Assembly (NCBI GenBank): GCA_963580285.1
Contig: OY757010.1
Span: forward strand, 150,663,596 to 150,727,595
Reading direction: 5' to 3'
Source of the DNA: Lucinisca nassula
Taxonomy: Eukaryota; Mollusca; Bivalvia; Lucinida; Lucinidae
DNA: 64,000 nt
Below, piece after piece: positions 10,638 through 22,147 of this stretch (position 1 is the first letter of the stretch; every line of letters begins with the position of its first letter). The translations under genes were made by a program, and so were the position numbers. The notes under the pieces are model-generated. The model saw only the letters and a list, made by a program, of their open reading frames with translations. It was not told the origin of the DNA and made no database searches.

Positions 10638-10850
10638 TTAACCCGTGTACAGCTGAATCAGGATAAGCATTACCCTTTGCAAACAGTGTAGATACAGATC
10701 AGATGGCTTTTGAAGAAGCCATCTGATCAGTACCTACACTGTTTGGCATTGTTCTTTAATTTGTAGTAATAAATTATATCAATTAATTTGATTAGTTGAA
10801 CATCAGAAATGGATGTGGCTACATTAATTTATTCAGCAGGACAATAATTA
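10638..10850. mobile_element. TTAA-type core MITE, family 4
   Basis: Starts TTAACCCGTGTACAGCTGAA. The core is GCAAACAGTGTAGATACAGA, TCAGATGGCTTTTGAAGAAG, CCATCTGATCAGTACCTACA. It ends TTCAGCAGGACAATAATTAT. It abuts the next TTAA MITE. Confidence 0.75.
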
Positions 10851-10868
10851 TCCCAGCTAATCCCTTAA

Positions 10869-11101
10869 GGGGAATGGGAACACCTTCAGGGGAGGCAACT
10901 CCTTCAAAAGTATTCTTGTCTCCCATGTCAATAGGGGTCAACTCTTTAAGGAAAGAATTTGCTATAGAGGAGCAAATTCTTTCCTTTAAGAGTCGACCCC
11001 TTTTTCAGTTGGACGGGGCTTATAGAAAAGCAAACAGGAAGTCCTGAAAGTTCTCTCCCTTTGAAAAATGGCAGAAAATCTGTCAGGTGTTCCCATTGCC
11101 C
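10869..11101. mobile_element. TTAA MITE with GGGGAATGGGAACACC ends, copy 3
   Basis: TTAA at 10865-10868 and 11102-11105. The ends are GGGGAATGGGAACACC and GGTGTTCCCATTGCCC. The centre is the AAAGAATTTGCTATAGAGGAGC palindrome, slightly mutated. Confidence 0.85.
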
Positions 11102-11392
11102 TTAACTGAATCTAGTTAATGGTGATCGATGAGTGAAGCTTATAGATGAACTCTGACAAATGCCATATTTATACTCGCAGAAATTGGAGTGAGTCTTATT
11201 TGATGCTGTAGTTCTTTAGTTTAATTTAGTTACATATTATTTAGTTATATATTAAGCCAAGGCATGATTAAATCTACAGGAAGACCCATGCCACCAGCTA
11301 AGACTCAGAACAGCCTGGACATCCAAGCAGTCTCATCAGAGACTTGACTGTTCCCATTACGGAAATCTTCCATACTCTTTGGGCTTTACAAA

Positions 11393-11660
11393 GACTCTGG
11401 CCCAGAGGTTATAAAACTTTTTTTCACGCTTGACTCACACAAGTATAAAATTTGTAACTCTCATAATTATTAGAATACAAACAAATGAGGCAATTTATCT
11501 ACTTGGATCAACAAAGAACATTGTCCTGCTTATAAATTTTAAAATGTCAACAGTTGTTGGCATTTTAAAATTTATGAGCAGGATAAATTTCATGCACAAG
11601 TGAGTTGAGCATGAAAAACATTTTTTATAACCTCAGGCCTTGACCAGGTTGCCTGGATGC
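11393..11660. mobile_element. Foldback MITE (GGTTATAAAAC arms)
   Basis: Left CTCTGGCCCAGAGGTTATAA and right TTATAACCTCAGGCCTTGAC. The inner palindrome is AAATTTTAAAATGTCAAC / GGCATTTTAAAATTTATGAG. The same family is at 22148-22395. Confidence 0.75.
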
Positions 11661-11695
11661 ACAGGTATTCTTTTCTAAAAAAAATAGAGTAGCTA

Positions 11696-12032
11696 CAGTC
11701 GAACTTCGATGGCTCGAACACCTAAGGGACGTCGAAAATCTTTTCGAGACAGGGGTAGTTCGAGCCGCTGTCAGGAGGCATAACAGGGTACTTTTGGACA
11801 TATTTTCGGTGTTCTGTAATGAAAATGTATGCTGTGTGTACTCATTAGAATCGCCTCATCGAGGCGATTGTAATGAGTACACACAGCATACATTTGTAAT
11901 ATAAAAGATGAAGCTCTCCTAAATTGTCCCCCACTATTTGTTATGTAGAGCATTTCCCTAGGGGCTAAAGAAGTGGTTCGACTCAGCCATGGTAAAATTG
12001 CCATCGGTGTTCGAGCCATCGAAGTTTCACTG
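11696..12032. mobile_element. TA-flanked MITE (CAGTCGAAC ends), copy B
   Basis: TA flanks at 11694-11695 and 12033-12034. The ends are CAGTCGAACTTCGATGGCTC and GAGCCATCGAAGTTTCACTG. It contains one GTACTCATTAGAATCGCCTC palindrome with centre GCCTCATCGAGGC. Confidence 0.85.
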
Positions 12033-12120
12033 TACTTACATTTTTTTCAGCAAAAATACCAAAATTTTAGATAATGCACCTGTTAGAACAGTTAACAATT
12101 TGACCACTAACAAGTTCATT

Positions 12121-12704
12121 AAGATAATGATGCTTTTTACTTCTAGAACCTGTTGGACACACAAAAAAAAAGCATACAATAGAACATGAGTAGCCAACAA
12201 AGAATTAGATCAGTATGCAGAACCAACCACTGTGGCAAAAGTTGGCATTTACCTCTCTCTTTGGATAGCCAGCAGGCTATAGAAGGTAAATGCGATCATT
12301 GAAGGATTTGATCAGACTCTGTAGATGCCCAGGTTGATCTGAGTCTTTGCTTGTGGCATGCCTTGTTGTAGTTTTTGTCATGCAATGGTTCAATTAATTG
12401 GCACCATTCAAGTGAAATCAGGGAATACTTTTGTAGTTGCATTTTAACACACTTAAACCTCATGTGCCCCTTTATTAGCATTCGGCTACTGAAATGTTTG
12501 TCAAAGAATTTCTTGAGTTGATCAATGGTCAGAAAGGTAGGTGAGCCATTGACATTTCGAGAACTTATTTTTCCCCTGCCTGCTGTATTGAAATGATAAA
12601 GAAAGGTGTTGCAGGTGTGAAAAAATAATTTTGGACCTTGAACGTAAATGTTTATTGTTAACAAGCAAAAGGATCAGATGATATCTTTTCTTTTGGGCAT
12701 AGTT
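12121..12704. other. Unassigned region
   Basis: It contains a 122-codon minus-strand frame (12296-12664). I do not recognise its product, and part of it has the look of dispersed bivalve repeat sequence. No splice or start evidence supports a gene. Confidence 0.35.
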
Positions 12705-13000
12705 TGTTTTGTTTGATTTGGGGTTTAATGCCCCGTAAACACTGTATAGGTCATTTTGGAGACGTTGCTTCCAATTTTATGGGACTTTTACCCGACATTG
12801 AGATGAAATGACATCTCAAGCCCTGTCGCCCAATGAAACCGTAAGGGTTTATAAGCATGGACGGTCCAACTCGCACCGCTTTGCCTGGGTAGGCTCAGGT
12901 CCTCTATGCGGTTTACCAGTACTCGTCTGCGGTCGGTTTCAGCTCTGCGTGGAAGCATCAGCATCTATTTCTTCAAGCCCTGATGGGCGGGGGCATTTTT
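12705..13000 (-). mobile_element. SINE family A
   Basis: It reads on the minus strand from GCCCCCGCCCATC-like to a tail whose complement here is GTTTGATTTGGGGTTTAATG. Diagnostic phrases are GACATCTCAAGCCCTGTCGC, TTTACCAGTACTCG and CAGCTCTGCGTGGAAGCATC. The GACGTTAAACCTCAAATC tail resembles the 3' ends of many invertebrate SINEs. Other copies with clear target duplications prove retroposition. Confidence 0.8.
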
Positions 13001-13182
13001 TTTAGCAGAGTAGCTACTACTTAAATATTTTTAGGCAGGGCAAAATTTAACCTTGATCTATGTTGTCAAGGTTACCTCATTTGTAACTACTTCATTATAA
13101 ACAGAGATGAGCCAGTATTTTATGTATCCTAGGGGAAACATGCAGATTCATAAAATATGTGTTGTGGATCAGTGACTCGGAT

Positions 13183-13400
13183 TACCGTAAACATCCTAAA
13201 AGTTGCGGACATCTAAATGACTTGTCATAATTCTCTAAACATTGCGACAAATGTTTCACAATCCAGCAGAGAGTCCAAAAGGAGCAGATAGAAGGGCAAA
13301 CAGTGTAGACCCAGATCAGACCGCTCCTTCAGGAGCGGTCTGATCTGGGTCTTCCCTGTTTGCTTAGGCCTATCTGTCCATGACCCTAAGTTTTGGGACA
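13183..13400. mobile_element. TA-type core MITE, family 1
   Basis: It starts TACCGTAAACATCCTAAAAG. The core is GGCAAACAGTGTAGACCCAG, ATCAGACCGCTCCTTCAGGA, GCGGTCTGATCTGGGTC. After CTATCTGTCC the end is joined to a short inverted duplicate (to 13425) of GGACAGATAGGCCTAAGC. Confidence 0.8.
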
Positions 13401-13744
13401 GATAGGCCTAAGCAAACAGTGAAATAAAAATCAAAAATGAGTTCCTTCAAGAGCGATGAAAACATTCATAAGAAAGAAAATGGGTCATACTAGTAGTTTC
13501 GGCTAATTAAGCCTCATCAGTGACCCTGTAATGATCCGGCAAAGAAAGCCAGAGGAAACATACTGCAATTTTGCAAATTTCGAATAGGCAGTCGATTCAA
13601 AGACTGATATAAATCAAAATGGGGTCCAAATAATTAAAAGCCTGTCTAGAATAGGAGTCTAAACCAATAATTTATTTCTGATTTCTCAGAATATTCACGC
13701 TGATCTCAAAGGACCAAAAGTAAAATATAAACTGCACTATGGTT

Positions 13745-13892
13745 GATGTACGGGGAGACCCAGATCAAACTGCTCCTTTTTGCTTCTTTTTGGACTCCTT
13801 GCTGGATCATGAAACAAATGTTAAAATTTAGGAGAATTACAGCAAATCCTCAAGGTGTCAGAATTTGTAGGACTAAAACTTTTGCGGTAGTG
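13745..13892. mobile_element. TA-type core MITE, family 1 (half, reverse)
   Basis: The phrases TTGGACTCCTTGCTGGATCA and TTAGGAGAATTACAGCAAAT are the complement of the family 1 left flank. It ends AAAACTTTTGCGGTA. Only half of the core (AGACCCAGATCAAACTGCTC) is left. Confidence 0.7.
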
Positions 13893-14160
13893 CATGTAGA
13901 GTTAGTGAACTAACTGTAAATACACTGTTGTGATTCCTTCTTTTGTTTCTAGAGTATGTGCTAGTAGCCTTGAAGAAAAAGAATGATAACTAGAACAGCA
14001 TTTTTCTAGCTGACACATGAGTAATGGGCCCTTAGCATGCTCAGATTATGTTCTTCAGATCCCTGTGCACAGTCAGCTGATTGGACAATTGTGTGAAGTT
14101 TCCTAAAGGACTCTTCTTCATGTATGTGAGCAGCAAAGGCTCAGGCGAGTCCGCACTTAA

Positions 14161-14373
14161 GGGGAATGGATACATCTTCAGGAGAGGCAACTCCTGCAAA
14201 ATTATTTTTGCCTCCCATGTCAATAGGGGTCAACTCTTAAAGGAAAGAATTTGCTCCTGAGGAGCAAATTCTTTCCTTTAAGAGTAGACCCATTTTTCAG
14301 TGAGACAGGAAGTCCCAAAAGTTGTCTCCCTTTGAAAAATGGTGGATAAATCTGCCAGCTGTTTCCATTCCCC
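14161..14373. mobile_element. TTAA MITE with GGGGAATGG ends, copy 4
   Basis: TTAA at 14157-14160 and 14374-14377. It carries the central AAAGGAAAGAATTTGCTCCT palindrome. Just before it (14125-14156), GTGAGCAGCAAAGGCTCAGG resembles part of the MITE at 31770 and 47820, so the target was probably another MITE. Confidence 0.85.
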
Positions 14374-14377
14374 TTAA

Positions 14378-15189
14378 GCACAGGCATGCTTGAGCCTATG
14401 CTGGTCCCCTGTGCGATAAATGCTGGTTCCCATTTCTCATGTGCTGATTGTTTTATTTTGTTTTAAAATTTTGTATGAGTTTGTTAAGGAATAACAAGAT
14501 ACAAAAAAATATCTTATTTTTGATTTACTCATTTTGACAATGCAAATGACTAAGTACTCTAAAAAGGGTATTGCTTGCTCCCAGAGGGAGATAACTCATG
14601 GGCATTAAGTTACTTTGCTAGCATTTGAATCCTTTCAAGACTGGGAGCTATTTCTACAGACAGTATTTGCTCTTTCCAGCATTCTTCCTTGTAACTATTA
14701 AAAGGTTTTAGCACAAGAGCAGTAGATAACATTTTTAGATATTCTTCTTCTTATTTTATAGAGAAAATAAGGCTTAATATTTCATGAGTATGGTTGCCTA
14801 ATTTTCTCTATAAAATATGAAAAATCAGAATGTTTTCTGCATCAGTTTTGCCTAATGCTGTAGCGGTTAAGGGTAGCTATCACAGAGAAAGGAAACAGAT
14901 GTCCTGTTAAGAGTTATTTCCCCTGGTGATGCAAACATTACCCTTAAAAATGCTGACAGAAATTTTGAGGAATACCATTTTCAAAGACTTTGAATGCCTC
15001 ATTATTTAAGCGTTTTAAAATGATTGCTTAGTTACTTCACAATTCTGTATGATATTGAAATAGGGCAGTGCTACAGGATTGTTATATTACAAGATTTTTG
15101 AGCCATGTATTAACATAAGAACTCCTGTTTTTAACACAGAGCTGAGCTGAAATTGGATTCTGGTTAGTATACCATCTCTTTATAAAACT
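14378..15189. other. No gene; one short inverted repeat
   Basis: A small inverted repeat, TTATTTTATAGAGAAAATAA at 14751-14770 and AATTTTCTCTATAAAATATG at 14800-14819, encloses 30 bases. The rest is AT-rich with no supported coding frame. Confidence 0.45.
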
Positions 15190-15757
15190 GTTAATTATAA
15201 CATGGTTTGGGCATAACATGGTTAGTTCATTATAACACGGTTTGAGTATAACACGGGTTAAAGATAGATTAAAAAATGTATAGACTATAAAGAAAAATGA
15301 CCATAAATGGACATTTTTCTGTATAATTTATACATTTTTGTTTGGATATTACATGGTTATTTATAGGGTTACCGAACACAGTTTCTGCTTTGTACCTCAA
15401 TAGTACTGTTATTGAGAAGTTGGGGTGTACCGTAATGATCCTAACATTTATATTGTGGCAACTTGTTACACTTGTTTTACTGAGATTCAGACACAATGCT
15501 AATAGCATGATTTTATGTATAAAATAAGAAAATTACACAACCACCTCCTTATAACACTATTGTTGGGGTCCGAAGCAGAAACCGTGTTTGTTTAACAACC
15601 GTGTTTTATCCAAACAAAAATGTGAAGATTATATATTAAAATGACCAAATGGTCATTTTTCTATATAATCTTCACATTTTTGGGATCCATCTTGAAACAG
15701 TGTTATATTCAAAACCGCGTTATAACAAACCGTGTTATAATGAAGTTGTGGTGTATC
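15190..15757. mobile_element. Two copies of a foldback MITE with TACACCAC ends
   Basis: The copy at about 15534-15757 ends GAAGTTGTGGTGTA and starts ACACAACCACCTCC. It has an inner palindrome AAATGACCAAATGGTCATTT between arms TGTGAAGATTATATATTA and TATATAATCTTCACATTTTT. The first copy (15190-15432) has centre AATGACCATAAATGGACATTT and ends GTTGGGGTGTACCG. Related pieces are at 16860 and 60025. Confidence 0.7.
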
Positions 15758-16077
15758 TAAAAATTTATCAACTTGAGCTCCAATGATTTGTTGCTTTAAA
15801 ATAGGAGTTACTTGTTTTAGGACATGGCTAGCTAATGATGGCCATAGATAATTGGGAAGTGATGGGGATAATTATAGGGATATAACATATATATTGGTGA
15901 TTCTCACAAGAAATAAGGAAAAACTGTCCCATACTTACCCCCCTTCACTCCCTACCTGGTGCCATGGCTTATATTTGCACTGTCATATGGGAAAACAGAC
16001 TGATAACCATTTATATGTTGCTTTGCTGGAATGGTTTTGTGCACATTTTGAGTTTAGCCATTGGTTGAGCCACTCGA

Positions 16078-16170
16078 TACATGCCGACCAGCCTGCACAA
16101 ATACTAGTGAACAACAAAGGAGCAGATCAGACTGCACGTTCGTGCAGTCTGATCAGCACCTTTGTATTCC
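16078..16170. repeat. GATCAGACTG palindrome, ACAAAGG-type flank
   Basis: A perfect inverted repeat AGCAGATCAGACTGCACG / CGTGCAGTCTGATCAGC between ACAAAGG and CCTTTGT. Compare 6905-6985. Confidence 0.7.
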
Positions 16171-16192
16171 CTGTTTGGTTTCTATACTAAAA

Positions 16193-16455
16193 TTTCAAGA
16201 CTGGCTAGGCAGTATAGCTATAATTTCAAGACTGACTCTGCAGTATAGCTAATTTCAAGACTGGCTAGGCATTACAGCTAATTTCAGGACTGGCTAGGCA
16301 GTATAGCTAATTTCAAGACTGGCTAGGCAGTATAGCTAATTTCAAGACTGGCTAGGCAGTATAGCTAATTTCAAGACTGGCTAGGCAGTATAGCTAATTT
16401 CAAGACTGGCTAGGCAGTATAGCTAATTTCAAGACTGGCTAGGCAGTATAGCTAA
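16193..16455. repeat. 29-bp minisatellite (9 units)
   Basis: Unit TAATTTCAAGACTGGCTAGG plus CAGTATAGC. The first two units are variant and the last six are identical or nearly so, which indicates recent expansion at the right side. There are no spacers, so it is not CRISPR-like. Confidence 0.95.
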
Positions 16456-16629
16456 GCAGGCTCGTTTGTGTCTTAACTGGTCTGTGACAGGTTGTCTCAC
16501 TACAGAGCTCAATTCCAAAAGGTGGTTTTCATTAATAAAACACGCCTATACAAATACATTGTAAATTTCACAGCCGAAAAACAAAAAAAATTGAGAGGAA
16601 AAATTGATATTTTTCTTATTTCTGCTCAG

Positions 16630-16703
16630 AATATAGATTTTTGGCACACGTTAGAACCACCTTGTCGAGGCGATTCTAACGAGTACCCACAGTCTATATT
16701 TTA
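16630..16703. repeat. GCCTC/GAGGC foldback, diverged
   Basis: ATATAGATTTTTGGCACACG, TTAGAACCACCTTGTCGAGG, CGATTCTAACGAGTACCCAC. The flank is CATAAATAAGAAAAATAATG. Confidence 0.7.
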
Positions 16704-16709
16704 GAGCAT

Positions 16710-17041
16710 AAATAAGAAAAATAATGTTTACCCCTGTAAACCCCAGTTTTTACTATATGAAAGTGGGGTTCAGGGCTTTCAGAATTATATAGGCATGTTT
16801 ACGTGATGTTCAGCAGAATGTATGGACAGCATACCCCCACTTTTACTTTATATGCACAAAATTACACCACAACCTCCTTATAACACTATTGTAGGGGTCC
16901 AACGCAGAAATAAGAAAAATAATGTTTACCCCTGTAAACCCCAGTTTTACTATATGAAAGTGGGATTCAAGGGTTTCAGAATTACGGTACATAGGCGTGT
17001 TTACGTGATGTGATGTTCAGCAGAATTTATGGACAGCATAC
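16710..17041 (+). repeat. Direct duplication of ~130 bp
   Basis: AATAAGAAAAATAATGTTTA followed by CCCCTGTAAACCCCAG and ending GGACAGCATAC occurs at 16710-16832 and again at 16908-17041. Between them is a fragment of the TACACCAC foldback MITE. The two copies differ by a few substitutions and a GTGAT insertion. Confidence 0.85.
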
Positions 17042-17385
17042 TTAAGTTTGAATCTGTTTTCCCATATGACAGTTCAACAACAATTTTCTTGTGGTTGTGT
17101 TTGACCTTGTTGTCTCCCATTGAATTATCATCACCATCACGTTTAATGTTGTCATTTATTTTATAAACAATAAAATGATTGAATGAATTTTAATGTTTTC
17201 ATTCTTATTACCCTGCTACTGACACGTCTTTGCCATATGGGTCGATTTGTTGGACAATCGACCCAAAATCACTAAGCGCAGTAGCTTTACCTCGCTGATG
17301 TCCATGTGACTATCACTGATCTGCACGAAATCCAGGTAAGTTATAAATAGCCACGCTTTTCTTATCCTTGTGAGGTCAGTCTTAA
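17042..17385. other. No gene or element recognised
   Basis: AT-rich DNA. A short inverted piece TGGGTCGATTTGTTGGACAATCGACCCA (17238-17265) can form a hairpin. Confidence 0.45.
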
Positions 17386-17604
17386 GGGGAATGGATACAC
17401 CTTCAGGGGAGGCAACTCCTTCAAAAGTATTTTTGTCCCCAATATCAAAATGGGTCAACTCTTAAAGGAAAGAATTTGCTCCTAATTTAAGAGTACACCC
17501 CCTGTTCAGTGTGACAGGGCTTATAGAAAATCATACAGGAAGTCCCAAAAGTTGTCTCCCTTTGAAGAGTGGCGGAAAAAATTTACCAGGTGTTCCCATT
17601 CCCC
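17386..17604. mobile_element. TTAA MITE with GGGGAATGG ends, copy 5 (centre deleted)
   Basis: TTAA at 17382-17385. The right end is GGTGTTCCCATTCCCC followed by ATAA. The central palindrome keeps AAAGGAAAGAATTTGCTCCT but lost its mirror arm. Confidence 0.8.
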
Positions 17605-17649
17605 ATAAGAGGGTTACCTGTAGAATGTATCTGGAATTGGCTCGTGTAT

Positions 17650-17703
17650 TGGGTTTGCAAAACAGTACAGATCCAGATCAGATGGCATCTGATCTCGGGG
17701 GCT
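17650..17703. repeat. Family 4 core palindrome remnant
   Basis: TTTGCAAAACAGTACAGATC, CAGATCAGATGGCATCTGAT. The right arm is lost. Confidence 0.5.
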
Positions 17704-17891
17704 ACAATGGTTATTTAAAGGACAGAAATTTAAGGGTTAAACAATGGTTGCTTAAAGAGCAAGAATTTAAGGGTTATATTATATATAAACAGCCAATTTG
17801 TCTTAGGTTCCAGCCAGGCATCAGTGCATTTGTCAATTACCACAGAATTTGGGATCTGACTGTACGAGTCCCTGATCATTTCTTTTTAATT

Positions 17892-19690
17892 TTTAGCTCA
17901 CCTGTCACGTAGTGACTCAATTTTCGTTCATGCGTGCGTGCGTAAACAATTTCTTGTCCGCACGATAGCATCTTCATTTATGATTTGATTTTAACCAGAC
18001 TTGCACACAACTTGTACCACCATGAGATCTGGGTTCCTTTCTTGAACCAGCCATATCCCATCATGTGTTACGGCCCCTGAAAGGGCAAAAATTGCCTACC
18101 GGGTATTTTGGTCTTGTCTGCATGATAGCTGTTTCATTTATGATTTGATTTTAACTAAACTTGGTTCCTTTTTTGAACCAGCGATATACCATCATGGGTA
18201 CCATAGTGATGGCTCCTGAAAAGGCAAAATTTTCGTATTTTGGTATTGTCTGCACAATAGCCATTTCATTTATTATTTGAGTTTAACCCAACTTACACAC
18301 AATTTGTACCACCACAAAATCTTGGTTCCTTTCTTGAACCAGCCATATCCCATCAAGGGTACCAGCGTTATGGCCCCTGAAAGGGCAATAAATGGCTGTT
18401 TTGGTCTTGTCTGCATGATAGCTGTTTTGTTTAATAAGATATAATTTTAACCAAATTTACACACAACCTGAAGCACCATAGGATCTTGGTTCCTTTGTTG
18501 AACCACCCATATCCCATCATCTGTTCCAGAGTTATGGCCCCTGAAAGGGCACAAATTGCCTACTTTGGTCTTATCTGCACAATAGCCGTTTCATTTATGA
18601 TTTGATTTTAACCAAACTTGCACACAACCTAAACCACCATAAGATCTTGGTTCCTTTGTTCAAGTTTGAATATGGGTCATGTCCGGTCAAAAATGAGGTC
18701 AGTAGGTCAAACCATAAAAAACCCTTGTGAACACTCTAGAGGCCACATTTTAAGTCCAATAGTCATGAAACTTACTCAGAATGATTGCCTTGATGAAATC
18801 TTGGCCAAGTTTGAATATGGGTCATGTCAGGTCAAAAAGTAGGTCAGTAGGTCAAATCATGGAAAAACTTTGTGAACACTCTAGTAGCCACATTTTCAGA
18901 CTAAACTTCATGAAACTTGCTCAAAACAATCACCTCGACAAAATCTCAGTCATGTTGGGTCATTTCGGTCAAAAATAAGGTCATAGGAAAACCTTGTGAA
19001 CACTATAGAGGCCACATTTTAAATCCATTCTTCATGAAACTTGCTCAGAATGATTGCCTTGATGAAATCTGGGTCAAGTTCGAAAAAGGGTCCAGTCAAA
19101 CAGTAGGTCAAATCATGGAAAAATCTTGTGAACACTGTAGCAGCCATATTTTGAGCCTGAACATCATGAAACTTGCTCCTAATAATCATCTTTACAAAAT
19201 CTCAATCAAGTTCAAATATGGGTCATGTTTGGTCAAAAATGAGGTCAATAGGTCAGGTCATAGAAAAATCTTGTGAACACTCTAGATGCCACATTTTAAG
19301 TGCAATCTTCATTACACTTGCTCAGAATGATGCCTCTATTAAGTCTTGGTCAGCCATATCCCATCATGTGTTATGGAGTTACGGCCCCTGAAAAGGCAAA
19401 AATTTCCTATTTTGGTCTTGTCTGCATGATAGCTGTTTCATGTATGATTTGATTTTAACTAAACTTGCACACAATTTGTACCACCACAAAATTTTGGTTC
19501 CTTTCTTGAACCAGTCATATCCCATCATGGGTACCAGAGTTATGGCTCCTGAAAAGACAAAAATTTCCAATTTTGGTATTGTCTGCACAATAGCCGTTTC
19601 ATTTATCATTTGATTTTAACCAAACTTACACACAATTTGTACCACCACAAGATCTTGGTTCCTTTCTTGAACCAGGCATATAAAATTAAA
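17892..19690 (+). mobile_element. Pearl/HINE-like element with two kinds of tandem unit
   Basis: It begins TTAGCTCACCTGTCACGTAG, the same left end as 20762. Units around GGTTCCTTTCTTGAACCAGC (about 170 bp) run to 18655. A block of ~130-bp units (AAGTTTGAATATGGGTCATG, CTTGTGAACACTCTAGAG) fills 18655-19340. The first unit type then resumes to ~19690. No right-hand hairpin end is visible, so the right edge is truncated or replaced. Confidence 0.75.
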
Positions 19691-20139
19691 ACCATGTATT
19701 TTTTGGAAAATAAAGCACCTGGTGATCTGAAAATTGGAAGAGACAGTAAGCTAAATGAGTGGATGAAATGACATGAGTATTCAAGGTCATTCTTTGATCT
19801 TGATTCAAGGTCATTCAGATATGAGAATTAAAACTTTTCTCAGAAACCACCGTTTGTAACCAAAATTTCATATGAAAGCTTTTGGGAACAAGAAAATGAA
19901 AATTAGTTAATAGGAGTTTGATTACATGACCAATATGGCCGCCATGCCCATATAAGGTAAAACCCCCTCAGAAATGTTCTTCTCCAGAATCTGTGAGTTG
20001 ATTATTTCTCTTTTCTACTCAAAAACATACGTGACAGTACTTGTTGACAAGGTTGGTCGGTAAATACCGGTGGCGGGAATTCCACGGGTATTTACCAATA
20101 ATTACCGTCCTGGGAAATACTCCAAAATTCAGCAAGTGT

Positions 20140-20149
<10 letters not shown>
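19691..20149. other. No gene or element recognised
   Basis: AT-rich sequence. TCAAGGTCATTCTTTGATCT and TTCAAGGTCATTCAGATATG near 19775-19820 are a short local duplication. Confidence 0.4.
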
Positions 20150-20170
<21 letters not shown>

Positions 20171-20177
20171 GGGGGGG
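20150..20177 (+). repeat. Poly(G) tract of 28 bases
   Basis: A run of T (from about 20139) is followed by 28 G, directly at the edge of a SINE. The length may be unreliable in an assembly. Confidence 0.9.
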
Positions 20178-20376
20178 CATTTCAAGATTATTTCACTCAT
20201 ATCTGGCCGATCCTTAATGAAAGGTGGGCGAAAACCGGAGTACCCAGAGAAAAATCACCTGACCTTCCATTGCAGAACTAGGCGTCTCACATGACCCGAG
20301 CGAGGCTCGAACCACAGCGGTGAGAGACCTAATGATCAAGAGTCAGCGCTCTTAACCACTAGGCCACGGAGGCGCA
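20178..20376 (-). mobile_element. tRNA-derived SINE family C
   Basis: On the minus strand the head reads GCCTCCGTGGCCTAGTGGTT (A box), and later GGTTCGAGCCTCGCTC (B box). The body contains CGGGTACTCCGG-like sequence, and the 3' side ends against the poly(G). It is a SINE copy rather than a tRNA gene: no cloverleaf and a long body. Confidence 0.8.
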
Positions 20377-20611
20377 TTCAGCAAAAGTGGGAAATATGAT
20401 TTTTGTATAGTTATTTCATAGAAAAACACTATTAATATTTGTGTAATTTAATTGAATTAATGAACAGTTAGCCATTTGGCAATATGCCGGTATATGTCAT
20501 AACTTCATAAGTCTTCTTTTACTCAACCAAACACAAGCATAAATATAAAGTGATCTGTTGTTATATAGGGTGCAGTTATTTAAAATCACTCATATGCTTT
20601 AAGAAGATAAA

Positions 20612-20690
20612 ATACCCTAATGATACCAATATTTGGGACAGAACATGCCTGGGCAAACGGTGCAGACCCAGATCAGAATCACTTAGCTTC
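20612..20690. mobile_element. TA-type core MITE, family 1 (left part)
   Basis: TACCCTAATGATACCAATAT, GGGACAGAACATGCCTGGGC, then half of the core AAACGGTGCAGACCCAGATC. The remainder is missing. Confidence 0.65.
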
Positions 20691-20761
20691 TTTAAGAGAG
20701 TTTGTCATTCGAACTACACGTTTTGTATGCTTTAGTGTAACACTAAACCACACGTTTCAAT

Positions 20762-21993
20762 TTTTAGCTCACCTGTCACGTAGCGACGAGGTGAGCTTTT
20801 GGGATCACTTTTTGTCCGTCGTGCATGCGTGCTTGCATGCATCCGTCCGTGCATAAAAAATTTCTTCAAACAACATCTCCTCCTAAACCACTGATCGGAT
20901 TTTGACCAAACTTCATAGGAATGATCCTTAGGTGGTCCCCTTTCAAAGTTGTTCAAATGGTTCCAGTCCATTGCACATCTAGGTCAAAGGAGCTAAAAAT
21001 AGATTTTTTTTACTGAAAACGTAAAAAATCTTCTACTCTGAAACCGCATGGTCCAGGTCCTTGATATTTGGTATGAAGCTTCATCTAGTGGACCTCTACC
21101 AAGATTGTTCAAATTATAGTCCTGGGCCAAACATGCCCCCGCGCCGGGGCCCACCAGTTTTACATAGACTTATATAGGGAAAACCTTTAAAAATCTTCTT
21201 GTCTGAAACCAGAAGCCCCAGGTCTTTGATATTTGGTATGAAGCTTCATCTAGTGGGCCTCTAACAAGATTGTTCAAAATAAAGTCCTGGGGCCAAAAAT
21301 GCCCCTATGCCGGGGCCCCCTGGTTTCACATTGGTGTATATAGGGAAAACCTTTAAAAATCTTCTTGTCTGAAACAAGAAGGCCCAGATCTTTGATATTT
21401 GGTATGAAGCTTCATCTAGTGGACCTCTACCAAGATTGTTCAAAATATAGTCCTGGGGCCAAAAATGCCCCCGCGCTGGGGCCCACTGGTTTCACATAGG
21501 TGTATACAGGGATAACCTTTAAAAATCTTCTTGTCTGAAACCAGAAGGCCCAGGTCTTTGATATCTGGTATGAAGCTTCATCTAATGGACCTCTACCATG
21601 ACTGTTCAAACAATAGCCTTGGGGCCAAAAATGTCCCTGCACCAGGACCCACTAGTTTTACATAGGCTTATATAGGAAAAAATCCCTTAAAAAATCTTTT
21701 TGTCTGAAACCAGAAGGCCCAGGTCTTTGATGTTTGGCGTGAAGCTTCATATAGTGGACCTCTACCAAGATTGTTCAAAAAATGCCTCCGTGCCAGGGCC
21801 CACTGGTTTTACATAGGCTTATATAGAGAAAACCTTTAAAAATCTTCTTGTCTGTAACCAGAAGGTCCAGGTCTTTGATATTTGGTATGAAGCTTCATCT
21901 AGTGGACCGCTACCAAGTTTGTTCAAATTATAGCCTGTACTAGAGACGCTGATACTCAGATGAGCGATTAAGGGCCCTGTGGGCCCTCTTGTC
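20762..21993 (+). mobile_element. Complete pearl/HINE-like element
   Basis: The left end is a hairpin TAGCTCACCTGTCACGTAGC / GACGAGGTGAGCTTTTGG. It is followed by CATGCATCCGTCCGTGC and six ~165-bp units containing GAAGCTTCATCTAGTGGACC. The right end is AAGGGCCCTGTGGGCCCTC then TTGT. Both ends are present. The structure (subterminal hairpin, tandem core, 3' hairpin, no TIR) fits helentron-associated elements. No rolling-circle replicase is encoded. Confidence 0.8.
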
Positions 21994-22147
21994 TCAATAC
22001 TGAGGTCTGTCTTAATACTGAAACCTTCCAAACAGGCATGTGTAATGTTAGAAAAGTATGTTGTGGGTACCTGTACCGGTATGTATCGCCTCAATTCTAA
22101 CGTGTTTTATGGAGAATTAAGTACAGTTATCCCAAAACTATCCTCAT

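Noticed and set aside
12296..12664. 122-codon minus-strand frame
   Set aside because: The product is not recognised, part of it looks like dispersed repeat, and there are no supporting signals.
16193..16455. CRISPR-like array of 29-bp repeats
   Set aside because: Repeats are directly abutting with no spacers; it is a minisatellite in an animal genome.
20070..20294. 74-codon frame with poly-glycine
   Set aside because: It is produced by a 28-base poly(G) run and the adjoining SINE.
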